64,000 bases of DNA from Todiramphus chloris collaris. Its lineage: Eukaryota > Chordata > Aves > Coraciiformes > Alcedinidae. The notes beneath the pieces are model-generated. The model did not search any database and was not told the origin of the DNA. It was given only the letters and a program-made list of their open reading frames with translations. The stretch is from the NCBI GenBank assembly GCA_025345505.1, contig JANVCC010000021.1, positions 2,838,816 to 2,902,815 of the forward strand. The letters are read 5' to 3'. The position numbers and the translations under genes are program-made. Below, piece after piece: positions 60,401-64,000 of this stretch. Within the stretch, counting starts at the first letter, position 1, and every line of letters begins with the position of its first letter.

Positions 60401-63400
60401 CATCATGAGGATGATTTTAGAGGAAAGAATAGCTTAGGTTCTAGCAAGCCTCTACTTGATGTACATAAATAGATTTTTTCACCTTGGTTAAAATCATAAC
60501 GAGATTTGATGGCATCAATGAAAAGTGACACAGCTTTCAAATAAACACATTTACCACCAGTTTGCCCAGTCCTTAAACTCAGGGGTGATGCCCAAAAGCT
60601 ATTTAAAATATGTACCTAAAGTATTTTTTCAAACCAAGGAACCTATAATTTCTGACTCAAGTTTAAAAAAAAATGTATCTTAAAGATACACTTTATGAAA
60701 CAGTTGAATCCAAAGGACTGAAAAATCAGGAAACTGAAAATAGGACCTGCACACAGGATTCTAAAAGTATGTTTGCAGAACAGTGCCTGGCCTGTTTCTG
60801 CTGGACACCCAGGAAAGAGGCTAGTTAAGAACAGCATGGCATTGGCAGAATGATCTCCAGAACACATTCCCACTTGTTCTATTTCCCATGGGTTCCTCAG
60901 ATGGAAGATGACAAAGGCAGGCCAGAGTAGCTGCTCTGAGCCTGGCTATCATTTCTTTCCAAGAACATGAGGACAACTTCAGCTGATCCCACATATTCCG
61001 GTGCATGGAGGAGCCAAAACACAAATTCTTTGTAAATAAAATCTGTGGGTTTGTTTTTTGCAATGTTTTTGTTTTGCTGTGTTTTTTTTTTTTGTTATTT
61101 TGTTACAAAGTCACAATGTAATAATTTCCTTTTTAGGAAAATGCGTTTCAATTGATATTCTTTATTTACAGATGAAATGAAACTTAAACAATGAATAAAG
61201 CAAGAGGTTAAAAAAAAATAAAATATATATCACCTGCTACTTAAACATCTGGAGATGAAGGCTGGTATATTGATTGGATATTAAATGGAATCAACAGGTT
61301 AATATTGTTTCCTGATAGGCCCAAGACTTTCTGAATGTTCTTAGTGAAGTTTCTTACTGAACAATCACTAGGAAGCCTATCTTTAATCCAACAGTGGTAT
61401 TTTTACTCAGCTGTTGCAAGGATCTATTTTAAACTAAACCATAATCTCAAAATGCAATCTTCTGCAATGATGTTTTTCTGGGGTTTTATTTTATTTTTTT
61501 TCCCCCCACAAAATAAGAAATCCCCAAAAGGAGCAGACCTGAACTTACCTTTCCATGATCCACTCTGGCCGAACGACTTTTTCTCCTTTCAATTCTTTTA
61601 TTTTGGCATTTGGAAGATTTGTGGCAATGATGTGAGTTGTTTTTGATCTGGAATAGTACACATGGTATTGGCCTCCATGCAACATCATCAGCCGTCTTAA
61701 TTCATCAGCTGAGGGATCTATAAAATTAAAACCAGAAATATTGCTGGTTTGTGTCAGCAAATACAGTAAGAAAACCAAACTTTAATTGAGAAATATGATG
61801 CCATGATCAGAAAGAATGCAAAACATTGTTTTTCAAAGAACAAATCAGAAAAGCATTTCTGAAGACATGGAGAAAACTGTGTTTCTGAAGAGACCAATTC
61901 CAAATGTAAATAAACATTCTACTCGTTTCCACAACACGTATGATGGAAGGAAATAAAAATACTCAAGTAGATTTAATGCCAAACTACATTAAAAAACATC
62001 TTACATCAACATTCTGCAAAATTAAATAAGCTCATCTTTTCACCAGAGTTCGTGAGAGAAGTTTGTACCCAGAAAAGAATTACTACCAAAAGGGTTTACA
62101 AACAGCAGAGAACTCCCGCTGCATCTTTTCTGATTGAATGAAGCAGTTAACTCACTCTTTCCCTACCAGGTTATTCTTCATTTATTACAGGAAACAGAGG
62201 GTACCTTAAACAATAACATCTCTTCTTATCCCCTCAATCATGTTAAAATCTTCTTTTGCAAGAAGAGGTGGAAAAAAAAAAAATGAAAGGAAGTTTTAGC
62301 TTTTGGCAAACCTTTGAAGTGGCGTCACACTGACACCAAAAGATTTGGATCAGCACAAACAGAATGTTTTGAATAGTAAATCTTGAACCAGATACCAAAA
62401 AAAAAAAATAAATTTATCAATACAGGAAGGAAGGAGATTTTTTTAAAGAGCCTTTTGGATGACATCTTCACAGAGTGACAGAAGCTCTACATCTTGTAGA
62501 GCTCTATTTAGGAACCAGTACCTTGAAAAATATACTGGCTGTATTCAGGTGTAATATTAGTTTAACATGTTCACCTTAAGCTTTTTCAGTCTGTTTGAGC
62601 CCTGTGCTCAAAGCAGAACTGCTCCATATCACAGAAGCTGGATGCAACAGTCACATTTCTGGCATAGGCACCTGGAAAAGGCTTCTGGGAAATTCTGAAA
62701 AGGTCACTAAGCTGCTTCACAGAACCCAGAAGAAATAGGAATTTAAGTCTGGCAGATTAAAAATCTTACTGCAGTTAACATGCACTACCAGTCCACCCCA
62801 GACAATGCATTTATCTGGAGGGAAGCAGCATTCCTTCAAATTGATTTTGGTCTTACCTCTTCTTTTGTTCCTCCTTCCACTACTAAGGGGTTCACTGTCT
62901 CAAGCATTACACCACCCTAGCAACTCCAACATATCCACCTAAATATAAATTTAATACATACACTCCAACTATTGATAGTTTGGAAAATTAAAATAAATAT
63001 ACGTAGGAGCATGAAGGAATTTAAAAGGTTTCATCTCAAATAACAGTATCACAGAAAGGCAAAAAATTCCTTCCTATTTCCATCAGTGATCATTCACATA
63101 AATGATTTAGAAAACTAACATTTATTTTCAGAACCTAAATCTGATTTTACATTGAAAACTTTAATCATGAAATACAAAGCAACTTAATAAATAAAACACA
63201 CAGAGTAATTGTTAAGTATTTACTTATCTCCAAACTCACATGTTTTACAGTTCTTTATTCCACTTAGGTAAATAAGACACCAGAAGATAAAAAAAGAACA
63301 GAACCTTAAAAAAAAAAAAAAAAAGAATAAAAGCTTCACCTGTAAAGCCATTGACATAGATGGCGACTCCACTAAAGATTGTTGATGAATTTCCATCCCT

Positions 63401-63472
63401 CTGGTGCTGTATGGCTGAATCTGACCGGAACTGATCCTCCAATTTCTTAACCTTTGCTGACATGTACCCGCC
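21338..63472 (-). CDS. REV1: REV1, Y-family DNA polymerase / dCMP transferase (all coding exons except the first)
   Basis: REV1 inserts dCMP opposite damaged or abasic template sites and recruits the other translesion polymerases (eta, iota, kappa and Pol zeta via REV7) in the nucleus. Twenty-one exons were joined by hand, all with AG/GT sites and matching phases: 63472-63340, 61717-61549, 55706-55557, 52713-52001, 50249-50142, 48531-48409, 43682-43553, 42211-42083, 41519-41365, 39018-38899, 36704-36484, 35532-35360, 33867-33765, 31835-31679, 31336-31134, 28759-28526, 24842-24734, 23693-23482, 23303-23144, 22324-22222, 21449-21338. Together they are 3,717 nt, or 1,238 residues plus stop. The missing first coding exon encodes about 18 residues in human, so total length would be close to human REV1 (1,251). 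Order: BRCT, N-digit, palm/fingers with DMDCFF and SCDEAL, thumb, little finger, UBM1, UBM2, C-terminal domain. No disabling change seen; it looks functional. Confidence 0.97.
22222..22324 (-). CDS. REV1: REV1 exon: C-terminal domain helices 2-3
   Basis: It encodes (D)[19 protein letters not shown] then [15 protein letters not shown]. Phase 1 in, phase 2 out; donor AAAAG|gtagct. Sequence is nearly unchanged from human. Confidence 0.97.
23144..23303 (-). CDS. REV1: REV1 exon: linker and start of C-terminal domain
   Basis: It encodes a variable linker ([20 protein letters not shown]) followed by [19 protein letters not shown], the first helix of the C-terminal domain. Phase 0 in, phase 1 out; acceptor tttggagcag. 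Confidence 0.96.
23482..23693 (-). CDS. REV1: REV1 exon: basic linker with [11 protein letters not shown] motif
   Basis: It encodes (V)[14 protein letters not shown], a lysine-rich stretch [11 protein letters not shown], then [12 protein letters not shown] and [15 protein letters not shown]. The basic run may act in nuclear localisation (inference). Phase 1 in, phase 0 out. Confidence 0.96.
24734..24842 (-). CDS. REV1: REV1 exon: ubiquitin-binding motif 2
   Basis: It encodes [20 protein letters not shown] then YDQRQKQ, the UBM2 core with the LP dipeptide used to bind monoubiquitinated PCNA. Phase 0 in, phase 1 out; donor TTTG|gtgagt. Confidence 0.97.
24843..28525 (-). other. REV1 intron, 3.7 kb, no embedded feature seen
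   Basis: AT-rich intron between the UBM2 and UBM1 exons. I see no CR1 copy, exon or RNA gene. It stands out as repeat-poor compared with the left third of the window. Confidence 0.6.
28526..28759 (-). CDS. REV1: REV1 exon: ubiquitin-binding motif 1
   Basis: It encodes [20 protein letters not shown] (UBM1), then [20 protein letters not shown] and IALPAFSQ. 234 bp, phase 0 to 0. The LPPDLREQV core is identical to the vertebrate consensus. Confidence 0.97.
28760..31133 (-). other. REV1 intron, 2.4 kb, no embedded feature seen
   Basis: AT-rich intron without recognisable repeats beyond short A/T runs. Open frames of up to 125 codons at 29,460-29,840 show no protein pattern. Confidence 0.55.
31134..31336 (-). 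CDS. REV1: REV1 exon: linker after the polymerase core
   Basis: It encodes (V)[19 protein letters not shown], then [20 protein letters not shown] and VPSASQ. Phase 1 in, phase 0 out; acceptor atatgcacag, donor CAG|gtaaaa. Confidence 0.97.
31679..31835 (-). CDS. REV1: REV1 exon: linker, KAKK..EEEHKE segment
   Basis: It encodes [12 protein letters not shown], then [20 protein letters not shown] and EEEHKE. This part is more variable than the catalytic core. Phase 0 in, phase 1 out; acceptor ttggttttag, donor GAAG|gtgagg. Confidence 0.95.
32215..32264. repeat. Tandem duplication of a 24-bp AT-rich unit
   Basis: The string 'ccccctaattattaagaaaa' occurs twice in direct succession with a 24-base period (TAATTATTAAG begins at 32,221 and at 32,245). 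It lies in a REV1 intron. Confidence 0.85.
33765..33867 (-). CDS. REV1: REV1 exon: end of little finger domain
   Basis: It encodes (R)[19 protein letters not shown] then [15 protein letters not shown]. Phase 2 in, phase 0 out; donor GGG|gtgagt; the acceptor sits on a run of nine T. Confidence 0.97.
34805..35233 (+). mobile_element. CR1 LINE 3' fragment in a REV1 intron
   Basis: Sense CR1: 'gcaatgaagctggtgaaggg', 'gacctggggttgtttagtct', 'ctacctgaaaggaggttgta', 'aggctgcccagggagggtgt', ending 'tccatgattctttgat'. It is opposite in orientation to REV1 and ends about 130 bases from the exon at 35,360. Confidence 0.93.
35360..35532 (-). CDS. REV1: REV1 exon: little finger domain
   Basis: It encodes [20 protein letters not shown], then [20 protein letters not shown] and [13 protein letters not shown], the little finger that grips the DNA duplex. 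Phase 0 in, phase 2 out. Confidence 0.97.
35780..36012 (+). mobile_element. Old CR1 LINE 3' fragment
   Basis: Diverged sense CR1 3' end: 'ttgctcagagaagttgtgca', 'cttggaggattccaacacca', 'tgaggtctctcccaacctga'. It sits 250 bases upstream (in REV1 sense) of the exon at 35,360-35,532. Confidence 0.8.
36484..36704 (-). CDS. REV1: REV1 exon: thumb and palm end
   Basis: It encodes (G)[19 protein letters not shown], then [20 protein letters not shown] and [20 protein letters not shown]. The helix-hairpin-helix-like [12 protein letters not shown] is typical of Y-family thumbs. Phase 1 in, phase 0 out; acceptor ttgttgttag. Confidence 0.97.
36705..38898 (-). other. REV1 intron with a short CR1 tip
   Basis: 2.2 kb intron. 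A CR1 3' tip in reverse orientation lies near 37,628-37,670 ('gttaggggttggaagggatc'). The rest shows no feature. Confidence 0.55.
38899..39018 (-). CDS. REV1: REV1 exon: palm, [16 protein letters not shown]
   Basis: It encodes (G)[18 protein letters not shown], then [20 protein letters not shown] and PG. The [15 protein letters not shown] segment is the Y-family signature next to the active site. Phase 1 to phase 1. Confidence 0.97.
39019..41364 (-). other. REV1 intron with a short CR1 tip and homopolymers
   Basis: 2.3 kb intron with a C run at about 39,253-39,264, a TTTA repeat near 39,313 and a CR1 3' tip at 39,664-39,722. Nothing else recognised. Confidence 0.55.
39664..39722 (-). mobile_element. 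CR1 LINE 3' tip
   Basis: 'acatcacaggatgttaaggg', 'ttggaaggaacctcgaaaga' and 'tcatcgagtccaaccccc' are the reverse complement of a CR1 3' end, about 60 bp only. Confidence 0.85.
41365..41519 (-). CDS. REV1: REV1 exon: catalytic SCDEAL motif
   Basis: It encodes (S)[18 protein letters not shown], then [20 protein letters not shown] and [10 protein letters not shown]. The Asp-Glu pair of SCDEAL supplies metal-binding carboxylates together with DMDCFF. Phase 2 in, phase 1 out. Confidence 0.98.
42083..42211 (-). CDS. REV1: REV1 exon: fingers segment [16 protein letters not shown]
   Basis: It encodes (R)[18 protein letters not shown], then [20 protein letters not shown] and LA. Phase 2 to phase 2. 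The acceptor (aattcatttag) lies only about eight bases from an AAC/AAT microsatellite. Confidence 0.97.
42219..42306. repeat. AAC/AAT trinucleotide-rich microsatellite at a REV1 acceptor
   Basis: Runs of aac, aat and aacaat units, with an interruption at 42,260-42,285, occupy the branch-point and pyrimidine-tract region of the intron before the exon at 42,211-42,083. On the REV1 strand this reads as GTT/ATT repeats. Confidence 0.9.
42720..43047 (+). mobile_element. CR1 LINE 3' end with terminal repeat
   Basis: Sense CR1: 'gaccagagggaatggattaa', 'gaagaatttcttccccagga', 'aggttgcccagagaggtggt', 'cctgcccatggcaggggggt', ending 'caattctatgattctattat'. The tail is intact and it looks relatively young. 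Confidence 0.95.
43553..43682 (-). CDS. REV1: REV1 exon: fingers / [10 protein letters not shown]
   Basis: It encodes a variable stretch [20 protein letters not shown] followed by the conserved [13 protein letters not shown]. Phase 1 in, phase 2 out; acceptor ttccaagcag, donor CCAG|gtaggt. Confidence 0.95.
43683..48408 (-). other. REV1 intron, 4.7 kb, with an old LINE ORF1-like relic
   Basis: The longest stretch without REV1 coding sequence in the polymerase half. It contains a plus-strand coiled-coil frame at 45,269-45,592 and several A/T runs. No CR1 copy is seen. Confidence 0.55.
45269..45592 (+). mobile_element. Possible LINE ORF1-like coiled-coil relic
   Basis: A 107-codon frame encodes a heptad-rich stretch ([20 protein letters not shown], then [20 protein letters not shown]) like the coiled coil of L1/Tx1-type ORF1 proteins. 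Just past the stop, another frame reads ENIHILGI, which resembles the start of the ORF1 RNA-binding domain. The combination suggests a broken LINE ORF1, not a host gene. No reverse transcriptase is visible next to it. Assignment to a LINE family is uncertain. Confidence 0.4.
48409..48531 (-). CDS. REV1: REV1 exon: [10 protein letters not shown] palm segment
   Basis: It encodes (G)[19 protein letters not shown], then [19 protein letters not shown] and GT. Phase 1 to phase 1. Two donors lie six bases apart, GCAG|gtacag (exon end 48,415) and ACAG|gtaagt (exon end 48,409). Both keep the frame and the second is the stronger match. Confidence 0.95.
49345..49525 (-). mobile_element. CR1 LINE 3' fragment
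   Basis: Reverse-complement CR1: 'cagaatcatagaatggtcaa', 'ggttggaagggagctctgga', 'agcagggtcacccagggcag', 'cagcctctctgggcagcctg'. It is close to the copies at 14,135 and 17,930 and lies in a REV1 intron. Confidence 0.93.
50142..50249 (-). CDS. REV1: REV1 exon: catalytic DMDCFF motif
   Basis: It encodes (G)[11 protein letters not shown] followed by [20 protein letters not shown] and PDLK. The first Asp of DMDCFF is a catalytic metal ligand. Phase 1 to phase 1; acceptor cttcataccag, donor AAAG|gtcagt. Confidence 0.97.
50250..52000 (-). other. REV1 intron, 1.75 kb, no feature seen
   Basis: AT-rich, with a C run near 51,637-51,646. No repeat family or exon recognised. Confidence 0.55.
52001..52713 (-). 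CDS. REV1: REV1 large exon: linker and N-digit with template-replacing Arg-Leu
   Basis: 713 bp encode an acidic stretch ([16 protein letters not shown]), [12 protein letters not shown], a serine-rich linker, [17 protein letters not shown], then [20 protein letters not shown] and [15 protein letters not shown]. In SRLHHIS the Arg (codon 52,142-52,140) pairs with incoming dCTP and the Leu (52,139-52,137) displaces the template base, as known for human Arg357/Leu358. Phase 2 in, phase 1 out. Confidence 0.97.
53525..54140 (-). mobile_element. CR1 LINE 3' fragment
   Basis: Reverse-complement CR1: 'agaatcactcaggttggaaa', 'agccccttgggatcatcatg', 'cagtctaaacctaccttgtt', 'cctcctcttcctcacactaa', 'gccaggatgcccttggcctt'. 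The plus-strand and minus-strand open frames here are CR1 artefacts. Confidence 0.93.
54618..54764. repeat. Minisatellite, three copies of a 47-bp unit
   Basis: 'aagaacatctaacaccatta', then 'caagaagtagagcatctagt' recurs at 54,624, 54,671 and 54,718, a 47-base period with a few substitutions. The third copy is the most diverged. Confidence 0.92.
54765..54830 (+). mobile_element. CR1 LINE 3' tip
   Basis: 'ccaaatgacctccacgggtc', 'tcttccaacctcaaccattc' and 'tatacttttatgattctt' form a sense CR1 3' end directly after the minisatellite. Confidence 0.8.
55557..55706 (-). CDS. REV1: REV1 exon: region after BRCT
   Basis: It encodes (S)[19 protein letters not shown], then [20 protein letters not shown] and [10 protein letters not shown]. 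The first residues finish the BRCT domain (IKAGRLLS). Phase 2 to phase 2; acceptor ttcttgtttcag, donor GGGT|gtaagt. Confidence 0.97.
55707..61548 (-). other. REV1 intron, 5.8 kb, with an old CR1
   Basis: Largest intron visible. An old, diverged CR1 lies at about 57,320-58,430. Otherwise AT-rich sequence with T and A runs (for example near 61,080 and 61,490). No exon or RNA gene recognised. Confidence 0.6.
57320..58430 (-). mobile_element. Old CR1 LINE with ORF2 remnants
   Basis: Minus-strand reading from 58,420 gives [13 protein letters not shown] and later fragments like the start of the CR1 reverse transcriptase. After an internal gap, 58,110-57,960 gives [20 protein letters not shown] and [13 protein letters not shown], the end of the same ORF. 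The 3' region follows down to 57,320 ('aggaggttggaaaggacctc'). Several stops and shifts mark it as dead and old. Confidence 0.8.
61549..61717 (-). CDS. REV1: REV1 exon: BRCT domain core
   Basis: It encodes (D)[19 protein letters not shown], then [20 protein letters not shown] and [20 protein letters not shown] hallmarks are present: HGGQ, THIIA and the buried Trp of PEWI. Phase 1 in, phase 2 out; donor AAAG|gtaagt. Confidence 0.98.
61718..63339 (-). other. REV1 intron, 1.6 kb, with a short perfect hairpin
   Basis: AT-rich. It contains A runs (62,272-62,283; 62,398-62,410; 63,308-63,324) and a 9-bp perfect stem with a 3-base loop at 62,483-62,503. No repeat family recognised. Confidence 0.55.
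63340..63472 (-). CDS. REV1: REV1 exon: N-terminal region leading into BRCT (second coding exon)
   Basis: It encodes [20 protein letters not shown], then [20 protein letters not shown] and NGFT(D). Human REV1 has WGGYMAAKVQKLEEQFRSDA here. The acceptor aaaaactag gives incoming phase 0, so the first coding exon, with the usual start, lies past the right edge. The in-frame Met at 63,463 is internal in known REV1 proteins. Confidence 0.97.
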
Positions 63473-63772
63473 CTAGTTTTTAAGTTAAAACAAAACAAAA
63501 CCTTAGTCTTATTTTCTAACAGACACAAACTGGTCAGCTGTAAGACTGGAAACGTAAGCAGCATTTTTTCAAACCAATTTAGGTTGTCATACAAAAGACA
63601 TATTGTTTTTCCAAATGTGAAATAGCAGTTCCTCCACCCTCAATTCTTATCTTATTCACCTATATAGAATGTGGTGAAGACAACCATAAAGAATTTTAAA
63701 ATAACTTAGTTTAGTTTTTAAATGGTGATTTAAAGCTACTCAAGGGTCTGAACTTACTTATATTGCTGTTTA
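63473..63772. other. REV1 first-intron sequence, no feature seen
   Basis: AT-rich sequence between the acceptor of the last visible REV1 exon and a CR1 copy. No upstream exon was found in the remaining window. Confidence 0.6.
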
Positions 63773-63774
63773 GT

Positions 63775-64000
63775 GAATTGTGCTCTTGTGTCCAGGAAGG
63801 CCAATGGCATCCTGGATTGCCTTAGGAGAACTGTGTCCAGCAGGATAAGGGAGGTTCTCTTCCCTCTCTGTTCTGCCCTAGTGAGACCACACCAGGAATA
63901 CTGTGTCCAGTGCTGGGCTCCCCAGTTTAAGAGAGACAGGGATCTACTGGAGAGAGTCCAGTGGTGGCTATGAGAAAGATTAAGGGACTTGAGCATCTCT
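63775..64000 (+). mobile_element. CR1 LINE fragment running off the right edge
   Basis: Sense CR1: 'tgtccaggaaggccaatggc', 'gttctcttccctctctgttc', 'gtgagaccacaccaggaata', 'tgtccagtgctgggctcccc', 'gacttgagcatctct'. It continues beyond 64,000. It matches the 5' part of the element at 3,240. Confidence 0.92.

Noticed and set aside
63463-63463. ATG as the REV1 translation start
   Set aside because: The codon aligns with an internal Met (GGYM) of known REV1, and an in-phase acceptor lies just upstream, so the true start exon is outside the window.
1-64000. CRISPR arrays, operons, phage or bacterial features
   Set aside because: The window is a vertebrate nuclear sequence with introns and CR1 LINEs; the tandem repeats seen are microsatellites and one minisatellite without spacers.

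Overview
The window looks like bird genomic DNA. It carries more than 25 CR1 LINE fragments, most 5'-truncated and many ending in the typical avian CR1 tail (GATTCTATGATTCT-like), plus avian-type endogenous retrovirus debris. It also holds two recognisable vertebrate genes split by introns. CR1 density is very high in the first 20 kb, which would fit a CR1-rich lineage such as woodpeckers and their relatives. That lineage guess is inference only.

Region 1 (1-10,600, + strand) is a divergent, internally deleted copy of NUP98, the gene for the FG-repeat nucleoporin Nup98 and its co-translated partner Nup96. Eight spliced exons (293-8,932) encode part of the FG-repeat domain and the conserved segment that precedes the autoproteolytic domain. 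The autoproteolytic domain and nearly all of Nup96 are missing. Only CR1 debris lies between exon 8,932 and a last exon at 10,309 that matches the Nup96 C-terminus. That last exon has a small frameshifting deletion, and two exon junctions are out of phase. Introns are kept, so this is a duplicated (unprocessed) copy, probably a pseudogene, although most FG exons are still open.

Region 2 (10,600-21,000) has no convincing gene. It is a pile-up of CR1 copies in both orientations, one decayed retroviral integrase fragment at about 13.5-13.96 kb, and short unassigned stretches.

Region 3 (21,020 to past 63,472, - strand) is REV1, the Y-family dCMP transferase and scaffold of translesion DNA synthesis. 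Twenty-one coding exons were located with good splice sites and consistent phases throughout. They give about 1,238 residues from the second coding exon (GGYM...) to the stop. Only the first, short coding exon lies beyond the right edge. All expected modules are present: BRCT, N-digit with the Arg-Leu pair, palm/fingers catalytic motifs, little finger, two ubiquitin-binding motifs and the C-terminal polymerase-binding domain. The introns hold scattered CR1 copies, an old LINE ORF1-like coiled-coil fragment, microsatellites and a 47-bp minisatellite.

The NUP98-like copy and REV1 converge tail to tail. In human, EIF5B occupies that position next to the REV1 3' end, so the window shows either a lineage-specific insertion of duplicated NUP98 or a rearrangement. 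No previously undescribed multi-gene system was found. The most interesting object is the decaying, or possibly truncated-functional, FG-nucleoporin copy.
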